Of a DNA stretch of 64,000 nt, positions 1-10,187 are shown piece after piece. Source of the stretch: Sanderia malayensis. Its lineage: Eukaryota; Cnidaria; Scyphozoa; Semaeostomeae; Pelagiidae. Numbering within the stretch: position 1 is the first letter of the stretch; the number at the start of each line of letters is the position of its first letter. A program made the translations under genes and the position numbers. The notes under the pieces are model-generated. The model made no database searches. It saw only the letters and a list, made by a program, of their open reading frames with translations, and had not been told where the DNA came from. The stretch spans positions 6,429,080 through 6,493,079 of the forward strand of contig RQOL01000466.1 of assembly GCA_013076295.1 (NCBI GenBank). Reading direction: 5' to 3'.

Positions 1-2
1 TT

Positions 3-1961
3 TGCGCAGGCAATGACAATGAAGGAGAACATACACATGCAAACGAAGAATGGTATAAAGATCTGGAGTTAAGTGATGACGAAGAAGACGAGGAGAATGA
101 TGGCGACAATGAAGAAAGTGCTGTTGATAGGCCTGGTTTGGATAAAAAGCAAGACAACAGTGAAGGTGATTACGAAGAAGAAGACTCATACGTAGCAGAT
201 ATTCTGGACTTTGATCTGGAATATTATACGAGACCATCGCCTCCACCGAAAGATGCCAGGTTGGATATTGCAAATGCTGAGACAAAAGCTATGGAGCCAG
301 AATGTCACGACAAGCAAAAGTGCACAGAAGGTGACTACGAAGAAGAAGACTCATACGTAGCAGATATTCTAGACTTTGATCTAGAATATTATACAAGACC
401 ATCGCCTCCACCGAAAGATGTCAGATCAAGCAAGTTAGACGAGAAGGAAGAAGAGAGAGAATTGTCCCGGCAAGCAGGATGTGGCAATCGTTCGGAATTT
501 TCAGATAACGAAACCCATGCAGCTGTAGAGAATCTTCTTGAATTGGCATCGGAGCAAGACAGTGGTAATGCCACGCACACGGATTCACTTCCTCAGTTTG
601 ACTGTCCACTCAGCATCAACAACAGTGCCAACAAGGTCAACCAAGCAGAGCCTAGTTTTCAGAAAATAAGCAGAGTGATTGAAGATCTACCACCACAAAC
701 GCAAGTAAAGAAGAATGAATTTCACCGCCGTTTCATACCACTCAACAACAGTAGCAAGCATGTATCTAATTCTGAGATGCTGGAGCTGCCTACGTTGACT
801 GAGCCAGCCGCGACTATTGCAAGCCAACTCCCCAATCATGCCATGGCCAAACAATCAAGCATGCCCATAAGGAAGCCAATTAAGCGATCACGAAGAGAGT
901 CAAAATTAAAAGTGCAATTACAAGAACTGGTGAAAGAAGATCCAATCCCCATAACCAAGCCACTTAAAAAGGTACACTATCTACGAGCAACAAGAAAAGA
1001 AAGAGCTGGAGAAATTTCCCACAAGCCTCGGGTTCATGAAAAGCACGACGACCAGCGTAGTAGTGCAAGCCCTAAGCGGCAAGGTGAGCATAGTAAGAAT
1101 GAGAAGGTACTTGCATTTGACGCGAAGAAAGCAGCAAAGCAGGTGAGTATTGTCTCTATGAAAAAACTGCAACCAGCTAAGAAGACGAAAGACGCACCAG
1201 GATCGGCAACGAAACAACCAAGGCAAGTAATCGTGATCCCTGACGACGATAGCGATAAAGAAGATAAAAGCACGGACTCACCTTCGTGCCAAGTAGTTAA
1301 GTGGGTAAATGCAAACTCCAAAGTAGCAGAGGAACAAGAAGCAGCAGCGCTTGTCACAACAACTGCAATGCCAGCTTGCGAGCTAGCCAAAAAATCATCA
1401 GTATCAGAAAAGTATGTAGCGGCGAAAGAAGAGGCAATGTTAGTTGACTCGAGCAACATAGATTCGGTGTTGACACGATTTATCCCCAAGACAGCCAAAG
1501 AATGTGTGCAAGTGATAAATCATGTGAAGAAGTACATAGGTGAAGAGAATGAAAGGGAGAAACAAATGAAAAGAAAGCGAAAAGCAAAGGGAAATACTGC
1601 CAGCTCGAAGCTTAAACGAACGAGGCCTAATACACCAACGGAGGAGCGGGAAATCCCGTTGGCAACGAGAGTGTATTTGTCCTTAGGAATATATCCATGG
1701 AACGAGAAGAACAAGGCATGCTTACCAGCTGATGACAACAACTGTGCGGTAAAGATACCCGATTGCGTGAAGAAGGCAGTTCTTCGATATCGTCAATGGT
1801 ATCCGACAATGCACGATAAGTTATATTGTTTCGAAGGTCATTCGTATCATCTGTGTGATTTAAAATTATTTGGTTGCTGGGAATGCATTCGTAAGTATTA
1901 TAGCGAAATTTATAGATGGGCTTTTAAAGTTGGTCTTGTCAGAGATTCAATGTCTAGTTAA
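3..1961 (+). CDS. Acidic-repeat protein, multi-copy family (5' end outside window)
   Basis: This is the last exon of an uncharacterised gene, open from the window edge to a TAA at 1959-1961. By comparison with copy B, four small exons and the start of exon 5 lie upstream. Visible order: an acidic stretch (SDDEEDEEND), two copies of a 55-residue repeat containing DSYVADILDFDLEYYTRP followed by SPPPKD, a polar linker, basic clusters (KPIKRSRRESK, KRKRKAK), the motif QVIVIPDDDSD, and a Cys/aromatic-rich C-terminus (CFEGHSYHLCDLKLFGCWEC). The hydrophobic core VIVI followed by DDDSD matches the known layout of SUMO-interaction motifs, and the basic runs look like nuclear-localisation signals. A nuclear role is inference. 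I recognise no family. Of the copies in this window this is the only one whose visible coding part has no frameshift. Confidence 0.75.
   Translation, partial: CAGNDNEGEHTHANEEWYKDLELSDDEEDEENDGDNEESAVDRPGLDKKQDNSEGDYEEEDSYVADILDFDLEYYTRPSPPPKDARLDIANAETKAMEPECHDKQKCTEGDYEEEDSYVADILDFDLEYYTRPSPPPKDVRSSKLDEKEEERELSRQAGCGNRSEFSDNETHAAVENLLELASEQDSGNATHTDSLPQFDCPLSINNSANKVNQAEPSFQKISRVIEDLPPQTQVKKNEFHRRFIPLNNSSKHVSNSEMLELPTLTEPAATIASQLPNHAMAKQSSMPIRKPIKRSRRESKLKVQLQELVKEDPIPITKPLKKVHYLRATRKERAGEISHKPRVHEKHDDQRSSASPKRQGEHSKNEKVLAFDAKKAAKQVSIVSMKKLQPAKKTKDAPGSATKQPRQVIVIPDDDSDKEDKSTDSPSCQVVKWVNANSKVAEEQEAAALVTTTAMPACELAKKSSVSEKYVAAKEEAMLVDSSNIDSVLTRFIPKTAKECVQVINHVKKYIGEENEREKQMKRKRKAKGNTASSKLKRTRPNTPTEEREIPLATRVYLSLGIYPWNEKNKACLPADDNNCAVKIPDCVKKAVLRYRQWYPTMHDKLYCFEGHSYHLCDLKLFGCWECIRKYYSEIYRWAFKVGLVRDSMSS
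165..420 (+). repeat. 165-bp coding tandem repeat (about 1.5 units) in A1
   Basis: The second unit starts at 330, exactly 165 bp (55 codons) after the first at 165. Each unit encodes GDYEEEDSYVADILDFDLEY and then TRPSPPPKD. Copy B has the same number of units; copy C has four. Confidence 0.9.
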
Positions 1962-2606
1962 TATAAATGACCAAACTGTATTTTTCGATAGGTAAAAATG
2001 TATTTAGTTTATTATCCAATAAATGCCAATATGCTTAGGTAGAAAATTAATTGCTAGAAAATTAAGCATCATCTGATATCACAGGAGGACAGTTGACAGG
2101 TATGAGGTAAATGACATTTCACAAATTGTTTCATATTATCATTTTGTGCACACACTAATGGCATTCTTGTTCGTCATCCAGGATTCAGGGTAGTCTGTAT
2201 GAGATGTCGTGCAACTAGACGTGGTCATGCAGTCAGATTGGCAATGCGAGGAAAGGGGAGGAAGAGGACGTCCACGTGATAATAAATCAACAAGAAATAA
2301 AATAACTTAATCGTTTTCATCAAATCGCTTGCAGACAAATGGAAATAACTGTAGAACTGCACGTCAGATGCTTCGCATATTTTCATGTATTTTGCCAACC
2401 TATACTCTAGATAACTGTTGTAGCCAATGTAGGCATAGTAGTGAAAAGACAATAAGTACGATAAGAGAGTTTGCCAGTTGCAAATCTTGTAATTTTTTTG
2501 CTTCTCAACTGCTGCCATTCAAAGGAAGAAAGGGAAAATGAAGGAACCTGGAACGAGTTGCCTGTAGGATTTTCGCGCCAAGTCCAGTTATTCGTCATTC
2601 GTCAGC
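1962..2606 (+). other. 3' flank of the acidic-repeat gene, no further gene seen
   Basis: The flank is conserved between A1, B and (to about 2518) C. It holds an E2F-like motif at 2570-2579 and ends at the target duplication TTCGTCAGC (2598-2606) of the 2.8 kb transposon. Small ORFs on both strands are not credible genes. Confidence 0.6.
2570..2579 (+). promoter_or_regulatory. E2F-like site (TTTTCGCGCC)
   Basis: The sequence matches the E2F consensus TTTSGCGC and is retained in copy B at 33795-33804. In B it lies about 115 bp upstream of the 97-codon ORF; in A1 the transposon separates the two. Function is inference. Confidence 0.4.
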
Positions 2607-5438
2607 GGTTGATGATCGATACCAATGAGCAAAAGGACCCTCACCGAAAAATTTTATGTCCGAGTTTTGTCGTAAAATTTCGAGCATTCGGTATTTGGTA
2701 GTGTGCCCCCGCGGTCCGAACGACAATACAATAACATCACGATCACAACTAAATGGACAGGATAGGACAGGCCTAAAAAGAGTTAAAGTTACGAAGCTGC
2801 ACAAAGTTGGGAAGTTGGTTACTTTTTATTGACTCTTGCCAACGTGAAATGTAAAATATGTAATACGAAAAAACGTTCGTGTTACATATTGATAGAGATA
2901 GAGATAGAAACGCAATTTGATAGAAAATAACAGTAACGCCTGAGCAAACTTACCAGCAGAGCATACTGGTTGCCGGGAAGTTTTTAACCTGCAGACTTCT
3001 GCAGGAATGCCCTACTTGCTTATTTAATATACTAGTTATTAGGTTTATTCTGACAGTGGGAGCATTTCCATTCAACATCTGTGTCATGGAATGCCTGACC
3101 TGGTATTCTCTCACACATCCTGTGATACCGATTCTGACATTGATTGTACTCTGCCATTTGCCTAGACAAAAACATAGCAAGCAAATGCTTATTTTAATGT
3201 CGCCAGGACAAGATTCAGGACAAGATTCAGATTCGACAAAATTCTATTTTCAATCAATAATTCAGGCATCTAATAGTGAATACAGCAAAACCAACCTAAA
3301 AATACCTGTTAGATATATCAATAAGGTTCAATATGAACCAAAAGTCGAAACTATATTCCAGGTAATCTTGAAGCATTAACAGCTCGTGTGTTGTGTTGTC
3401 AACTTACGCAACCCACAAGGCCGTGAACAATGGTCTCAAATCAAATAAATCGAAGTTATTTTTTAACAAATCATAAAATACCTATTAGATTTAGGAATGG
3501 GCTACAGTTTAAGCCCAAAACTGCAAAAATATTTCATGTTATAGCTTCGGAATTACAGCTCGTGTTTTGCCATGCACCATTACAAAACTTCATTTAGACC
3601 ATAAACAATTACTTTCTGGACAAACAGTCCAGAATTTTTTAAACCAATACTAAAATATCTGCGGGCAAATGATCCTGTTATTTTTACAAATAGCTCTCTA
3701 GGCAAGGAAAAATTTTGTTGTTGTAAACAATGACCCCCGTACGTGCAAATTAAAAATTTCCCACCACAACATACGCAATTTCCTGTAGCTGCAGCAATGA
3801 GCCATTTTTAGCAACCAAAAACAGTGTGGATACCGCCAAAGTTTTGCAAAATTGCAAGCATTTTATACTTTCAACTGCTTAGGGAACCATTTAATAGTAT
3901 GAACAGAAGAAACCCCCATCATCCCAAAATAGTAAAATAGGTAACAAATAGACATTAGTGTCTGGACAAGAACAATTCAGACGTGTCTATTCATCATAAC
4001 AATTTACATTTCTCCTCCCATATCATAGAGTCTTCGCAAGCTATCTTACCGATTTTAATTGTTACGAAATTAGGTAGTTATATTATATGCATATTTACAA
4101 ACATGCGCATTTGCAAAATCAAGCAACGCACAAGACAAAATAACCGGAATTAAGTTTCCCGCCAAAAATCAACAACGACGATTATTATTTTCGGTGTGGA
4201 CTCTTCGTATTCACGCCAACTTCGGGTCTACCGATAATCGTTTCCCGAGTACTTACCTTAGGTGTATTAAATTTCGTGGTGTATTATAATTCGCGCGTAC
4301 TTGAATTCGCGCATTTTAAATTCGCGCACAAATCTTTCATATTTTCGCGCAGTCTTGAATTCGCGCACACGAGCAAGTAGGCAGAATAATACAAAAACTC
4401 AGTTCAAAGAAAAATATATTTCTGAAAGTTACTCTTGACTAAAAGTAACATTTTTATAAGAATGGGTCTTCATACTGGCGCTCTTTTGCTAAGAATTCTA
4501 TAATCCCAGCCCTCTTAAACCCTTTGACAGCTAATCTGGTCGGTTTTGCATGCGGTTATAAAAAGATGTCAACCACTTTGCCTGTATCGGCTTCAAAATG
4601 CAGATTTTCAAGTCTACTTTAACTTGTTCTGCTTCACAATCATTTTGAAATTGCTGCTGGACTTGTTCTGCAAGCCAGTTTTGCGACTCTTTATGGAGAA
4701 ATGCCTTGCAACCTTTATTTACTGTGAAATCAAGGGCTGGTAAATATGGGTCATGTTGTTTGGCACTGGAACCCTTTTCCCGTTAATTTTAAGTACCAAC
4801 TGTTTCACATTCTGTCCATTGGCCCTTAAAAACATCGGCTAGCAAAAGCCACTCTTGATATCTTCTAAGTTGCAGCTTTTATCTCTTCTTTTCTACACAT
4901 GGCATTAGAATTTTCAGCACGAATTCCTTGGATTTCTCTTCATTGGACCAATGGTTTTCAGTGTGTGTGATGTGAAATTCCTTTGGAAATGTGTAGTCCG
5001 GATGACGGATCAAATTAAATTCAACGACCAAAATTTTAGATGGTATTGACATTTAAAATAATAAACAAGTTCGTTATTTTTCAGAAAACATAGCATAAAA
5101 TATGTTAATTCGGGCATAGCCTCTGATGATGATCGCTGGAATTTGCGATTGAATATATAGTTTTTAATTTTGATTTAATATTAAATCAAACATGTGGAAG
5201 CTTCTCGTATTACTTTTTGCAATAGCATAAAATACTTTCTCGTTGAGTTTATGACGATATTCTGCCTTTGCGTTATGCGCATGCGTGGCCTTTTTCGCGC
5301 AGCTTAATTTTCGCGCAGTACTTAATTTTGCGCAGTCGGGGGTGCGCGAAAAATAGTACAGCGCGAATTTAAATACACCTAAGGTAGTTAAAAATTCTCG
5401 GCGAGCGTCCTTTTGCTCATTGGTATCGATCATCAACC
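2607..5438. mobile_element. Non-coding TIR transposon with 9-bp target duplication (Mutator-like)
   Basis: Terminal inverted repeats of about 47 bp begin GGTTGATGATCGATACCAAT at both ends. The element is flanked by a perfect 9-bp direct repeat TTCGTCAGC (2598-2606 and 5439-5447). The empty site is present in copy B at 33823-33831, which proves the insertion directly. Nine-bp duplications are typical of Mutator-like transposons. No transposase is seen, so the element is presumably non-autonomous. A second element (4256-5384) is nested close to the right end. Confidence 0.88.
4256..5384. mobile_element. Nested TIR element, TA target, TTCGCGC-rich ends
   Basis: The inverted ends CCTTAGGTGTATT/AATACACCTAAGG are flanked by TA (4254-4255, 5385-5386). 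Just inside both ends the motif TTCGCGC, or its complement, recurs many times (4291-4370 and 5289-5370). A TA duplication suggests a Tc1/mariner-like origin. No transposase is visible. It lies inside the 2607-5438 element, so it is the younger of the two. Confidence 0.75.
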
Positions 5439-5535
5439 TTCGTCAGCGTGTGTATAGAGTGCAATAATATTTCTCACGTGAAGAGAGTTTTGGCAAACTT
5501 GACGAATTAAATCTGCTTTTTAGCTAACTAGAAGC

Positions 5536-5829
5536 ATGCATTTATTGGCATCGAAGAACAACAAACGCACATATCTTGCAAAGTCAGGTAAACCATTGTC
5601 TGATCAAGTTGTGGAGCATTTTTCAACTGTTTACTTCGTATATTTGAGGAGCCTGCATGATCGAAGTTGGGCTTTAGGCCGATGTTTCAAGAAGTTTTCA
5701 AAGCATAACAAGTCTTTATTTGGGCTTGGTTGTTTGGAGAATTCAATTGTGTGTCACTCAAGTCGTCGTGAATTTCAAAAGCATTCTTGTGGGCAACAAC
5801 GATTGAATGCATATACCTATACACGTTAA
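5536..5829 (+). CDS. Conserved hypothetical 97-aa ORF (copy A1)
   Basis: The ORF begins MHLLASKNNKRTYLAKSGKP and is rich in basic and aromatic residues. The same ORF is in copy B (33920-34213) with two amino-acid differences at most. It has no recognisable domain, signal peptide or membrane segment. TCAG|GTAAAC after codon 16 could be a splice donor, so it may be a first exon rather than a single-exon gene. The 2.8 kb transposon separates it from the E2F-like site upstream. It could be a chance ORF kept open by recent duplication. Confidence 0.35.
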   Translation: MHLLASKNNKRTYLAKSGKPLSDQVVEHFSTVYFVYLRSLHDRSWALGRCFKKFSKHNKSLFGLGCLENSIVCHSSRREFQKHSCGQQRLNAYTYTR

Positions 5830-5968
5830 CTCTACATCACTATTCGCTGATTTCATACAATCTAAAGAGAACATGCAATGTAATGTATTTCACAAGAAAC
5901 TAAAGTGATGTGCTGCAAATTGAGCATTCCATGAATTGTGTGCGTGACTCCGTCGTTTCAAGGTGGTC

Positions 5969-7589
5969 CATGCCATCGGTTTGGCATGATGATGGGGCAT
6001 AACTTCTGCCATCTTTGATCACGGCGAAAACCGCTGTACAGGATTTCCAATTAAAAATTACGTCACAATCGTAATTAATCGACAGTGCTAGATAAGGAGG
6101 GGCCAATCAAAATCCCTTGTGAATTTTTATTCATTGAAAGCAATCACAGAGTGCGGTAGCTTTTTTCTTCGCTTGCGAAACACGCTGAATTTGAGTTGTG
6201 CTGTACTAGTTTCATCATGGCTCAAACACATACCGGTTCAACCAATCAAACAACAGGCTGTCTTCTACAGGCGAGTGAATCTACTTCGTCTTTAACTTCG
6301 ATAAATTCATCTTCACGCTTCGAGTGTTTTCATTCGACGCTTAAAAGTTGTCAACAATTTTCTTTGAATTTGAAGGCAGTAGCATGCAATTTTTTTAGAA
6401 TTGCCTAAGAAAAATTAGCACGCAAAGCCAGCTCTATCTGAGAGTATACATGTGAACGATCGCAAAATGGACAATTTTCGAATTATCAGTGCTTAAAAAT
6501 TTGGGCCTAAATAACTTCTCGGGAAGAAAGAGGTTGATTTGTTTACATTTGTTGCCATGGTACTGTTGAAACTGTATCAATGTGTTGCCGTGAAAGGAGG
6601 AGCCTCGATATCGAGTTAGTTAATTAGAAAGCATGAAAAGGAGGCTTTTTGCTATTTATATGTTCATCATTGAAGGCAGCTCTATGCTACGTAGAAATTT
6701 TAGTATTTCTTAAAACTTACCCTGTAGGACATGGTGAGTAACAAGTGTAAGATTTTCAATGCTTTTCATGACAACTAATTCAACGAATTACAATACAGGT
6801 CCCGTTCGTCGACTCGAAGGAGACAAGACGTCTTGGGCTTCTCTGCCAATTGAAGACAGGCATTGGTAAGATAACATCTTTTCCCTTTCTTGGCACGTAC
6901 CTGGTATCTTACTACTCAATGATGTTAATGAAAAACGACTTAATTGCAGATCTGATTTTCCACGTCGTGAAGCAACTGTCTGATGAGTATGTCGATGCTG
7001 ATCCTCAAAATCCTGTCCATGGAACCAAGCAGGCAATTTTCAGGATTCAGGTAATATCGCATCTAGTATACCTACTGCAATAGTGGCCAGAATGCAGGGA
7101 AATTGTTGACCCTTCAAACTGTGCCCGTATTCTTAATCCGCCACCTGCCTGCCCCTGCCCCCCCCAACCAACGTTGTTCCTAGAAGAAGGTGCACACGAC
7201 CGTGAGAAAGCTGTTTTTGCATGGCAATGGCCAGAGGGGCAAGTGGGGTTGGATGAAGCATTCTGCCACTATTTTAAACACTCTTATCGCGCTTGATCGA
7301 GTAGTCAAGTTTGCTCATTTCTTAGATGTACTCATTTAGAAAGCCACCATAATCATTCCTATTCATTAATCTAGCTCGGTGACAGAATAAACAGTTGTTT
7401 ACAAGTAATCAGAGAACTGAAGCAACAAGTAAATAAATACAATTCATACGTATTTTTAGCTAATATTTCACAAACACATATGAGCATGTCACATTGTAGC
7501 GAATTACAGTACGATCAACAAGTAATCCGCGATCGTTATTAATTACAATTGCTGCATGATTATTTTTGCTCTATCTCAACAGTTGAAGG
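5969..7589 (+). repeat. Duplicated unit, copy A2 (5' portion only)
   Basis: It matches 28653-30277 of copy B almost base for base. It starts immediately after the end of A1 (tandem junction at 5968/5969) and is truncated at 7589 by a Penelope-like element. Confidence 0.9.
6217..7589 (+). pseudogene. Acidic-repeat gene copy A2, exons 1-4, truncated
   Basis: By comparison with copy B the exons are 6217-6270, 6799-6865, 6950-7050 and 7583-7589 (cut). Exon 1 starts with ATG and encodes MAQTHTGSTNQTTGCLLQ. Exons 2 and 3 read VPFVDSKETRRLGLLCQLKT and then an LIFHVVKQLSDEYVDADPQ segment. The exon 1 donor is GCGAGT where B and C have GTGAGT. The Penelope-like element replaces exon 4 after seven bases, so the copy cannot make the full product. 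Confidence 0.75.
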
Positions 7590-8145
7590 CAAAAAGGCAA
7601 AGAGCATTTTTACTTCACTACCTCTCATGACCTTTCGACGTGATACCAATCTTCGTCAAATTCTTGTTAAATCCCGTTTGACTGAGGAAGGACAGGATCC
7701 GGGTACATCCGCGTGTGGCCGTTCCAACTGCAGTACTTGCCACTACATCAACAGAGATACAATCATTACCACAACCCGTTCAACCTTCATTGTTGATCAA
7801 AGTTTTTCATGTACATCATCCTGCCTTATATATTGCATCACGTGTACGAGATGCGGTATACTGTACATTGGCGAAACTTCCCGCCAGATTAACAATCGCT
7901 TCGGAGAACATTTGAGGAACGTAGAACACAAAATTCACGAAAATGAGGAACGCGCAGATAATGCAGATAGCAACGTGTCAAAGCATTTTAATTTTCCTGG
8001 CCACTCGAAAGATGATATGTCTGTTCTCGGTTTAACGATGGCGCCTGTTTGCAGTAAACAGAGAAAAACTTTAGAAAAACGTTTAATTTTTAAGCTTGGG
8101 ACGCTTTTCCCTGTTGGACTCAATAAACATTTTTCTTTTTCATAG
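7590..8145 (+). pseudogene. Penelope-like element, C-terminal GIY-YIG region (5'-truncated)
   Basis: The reading frame continues from the duplicated unit into a region starting KAKSIFTSLPLMTFRR. It contains a CGRSNCSTC cluster and then a GIY-YIG endonuclease core (CGILYIGETSRQINNRFGEH). It ends at a stop at 8145. Penelope-like retroelements carry such a domain downstream of their reverse transcriptase; the reverse transcriptase is missing here. The insertion point in exon 4 of copy A2 is exact when compared with copy B. Confidence 0.8.
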
Positions 8146-8450
8146 ACATTTTTTACTTTTACGTCATCTATTCCTCCTTCGCAGCTTTACTTATGCTACT
8201 CTTTTCCTTGCGACGTCTTATTCCATTGCACATTCTATTTTTCTATTTTTCGTACTTTCGATTTCTGCGGCTTAACCGCCCTTTGCGTTCTTTTCTTCAC
8301 CACTACTGAGGAAGGGCTATGCCCGATGCGTTTAGTTTCTTTTATATCCTGGCATGTTTGTTTATTCATAATTGATCGTTATATTCTATTACAATTGCCG
8401 TACGTCACTTCATTGATTCTAGTTTAGTATTTATTAACGTTTTTGGTGAC
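8146..8450 (+). other. Penelope-like element 3' tail with hammerhead-like motif
   Basis: This is AT-rich non-coding sequence after the ORF. At 8306-8333 the motif CTGAGGA, then GGGC TAT GCCC (a short hairpin), then GATGCG resembles the CUGAUGA-stem II-GAAA core of hammerhead ribozymes, which are known from Penelope-like elements. Two core positions differ, so it would be degenerate. Confidence 0.4.
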
Positions 8451-8988
8451 ATTAGCTTACGTTGAAACAAAAAACGACAAAATGAAAACATTTCTATATA
8501 TAGATAAGGATAAGCTGTGATCACGTGACTTTGAAAATTCAAGTCATATTCTACAAGCCATATTTACAAGAAAGTCCCCCCATTCTTGTACAATTGCAAA
8601 AATTGACGATATACAATGGTCAGTGGATGTACTTCATTCTTAATTATTGATATTAGGCCTGAACACAAATTTTGGAATCAAGTTCCTTAAAAATAGATTT
8701 CTAAAAATAAATATACATTGCTGTGTAGTTTCTGGTTCATTTGATACAACATTTTTATCAATTTCACATATACACATTTTCGAAAAAGATAAAACATTTC
8801 ACTGAAATGTTAAACAACATTACAACAAATACAAAATTTCATAAAACTGCAGTTGCTACATTAATTGAATTAAGCTTTTGCTAGAAATATTATAAACATA
8901 AGATAATAACCAAAATGCAAACTAGAACTGAAGTGTCACATTCAGAATGTAACAAAATGATATTTACAAAATTGAATGCGCAAAATTT
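8451..8988. other. Intergenic AT-rich stretch
   Basis: I see no gene, RNA or clear repeat here. Confidence 0.5.
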
Positions 8989-9458
8989 ATGTTTGATGTT
9001 TCAAAGGGAAATGTTGATAGTTGCATTTGTGATTTCTTTCATCTTACCAGTACAAGCCACGCCATCAAAACGAGGCAGGCTAATAGCGGAAATTTTTCCC
9101 AACCTTCTCTCAGAACCAATTACAAGTCGCTCTTTATTACAAATTCTGGTGTAAAAATCTGGAACAGTATACCAAATACTATCAAATGTACTAATTCCAA
9201 AAAAGTATTTTCACGTTTTCCAAAACAATCTATTCTTGAAAAATATACGTAAAAATCCAACAATACAACGCTTCGATAGCTTATTCCAGAGCTCTTTCCA
9301 TATGTCCTTCAGCAATAACTTTGTAAATTGATGTTATACCTATATTCTTCTCTGTTCGATTAAAAGTTAACTTAAATATTCATCATATCGTTTTTTCGTA
9401 TCATTGTAATTAAATATTGTTATTGTTGAAAAATACATGAAATTGAAATTGAAATTGT
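8989..9458 (+). pseudogene. 3' end of a non-LTR retrotransposon
   Basis: The ORF at 8989-9252 ends with SGVKIWNSIPNTIKCTNSKK, the pattern typical of the extreme C-terminus of jockey/CR1-like reverse-transcriptase ORFs. It is followed by a 3' UTR and a short tail of GAAATT repeats (9436-9458). The 5' part of the element is absent, as expected for a dead-on-arrival copy. Confidence 0.65.
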
Positions 9459-10187
9459 TCAGATGTCTTTGTTAAATACTGGTATTATCCCATGCTCTTT
9501 TGTTGCTGCCAATACAGATAATTGTCCAAGCACACAGATTTATAGTAGGCTACCCAATGTAAAACATTGTAAGAGACAAGATGCAGATTTACATTGAAAG
9601 AGAATTCAGATCTTTGTTTCTTGATGACCTGTGATGGAAAAAATTAAAAACGAATTAGCTCATCTTGTGAATGCGAATACACTAGCTAGACCAACCCTAG
9701 GCAGTAAATCTAGCTATCTATCTCTAATGCGCTACTGTACATGACCAGCTAATTAATATTACGTACACCACGGTGGTTAGTATGCTGGCCCACGCTCACT
9801 TAATATAAATCAAAAGAGAAGAAAGAAAACCCTACAAAATATGGGCCTAAGTGAAAATATCGATCGGCACAGCATTCGGCCTAAGTCAGCTATATTGTTA
9901 ATTAAAACCCACAAAAACTTGCATGATTGAAAAGCTGAAACTTTATTTAACTTGTTATGCAGCGTTGTGTATACAAAGTAAATGGCCTATTTTTCCATCT
10001 TTTTTCCGTGTAACGCACTTGTGCTACAAGTTGTGTCTTCCATTTTGCAATGATCATCAAACAAACCACCACCACAGAATAGGGAGAGAAACAATCAAAC
10101 TCATCATCAAACAAAATACATGCAATAACAGGAGAATAGATATTAAAACAAAATTAAATTAATTAAAGAGGCTCAAAAAGTCAAAAT
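9459..10187. other. Intergenic stretch
   Basis: I see no supported gene or repeat. A 79-codon ORF at 9923-10162 has no recognisable features. Confidence 0.5.

Larger units (their letters stand above)
1..5968 (+). repeat. Duplicated unit, copy A1 (3' portion)
   Basis: This stretch is near-identical to 31224-34355 (copy B), and its first part to the inverted copy C (58739-61590). It holds the last exon of the acidic-repeat gene, its 3' flank and a 97-codon ORF. It differs from B mainly by a 2.8 kb transposon at 2607-5438. It ends at 5968, where the start of another copy (A2) follows head to tail. The left part of A1 lies outside the window. Confidence 0.9.

Noticed and set aside
981..1226. Antisense ORFs repeated in all copies (for example 981-1226, 32204-32449, 60040-60285)
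   Set aside because: They are mirror frames of the acidic-repeat exon; conservation is explained by the duplication.
2225..2518. Antisense ORF in the 3' flank, also at 33451-33663 and 58827-59039
   Set aside because: Length changes between copies, no domain; a by-product of recent duplication.
4285..4370. CRISPR-like array of TTCGCGC repeats
   Set aside because: Irregular spacing, mixed orientation, animal genome; it is the end of a transposon.
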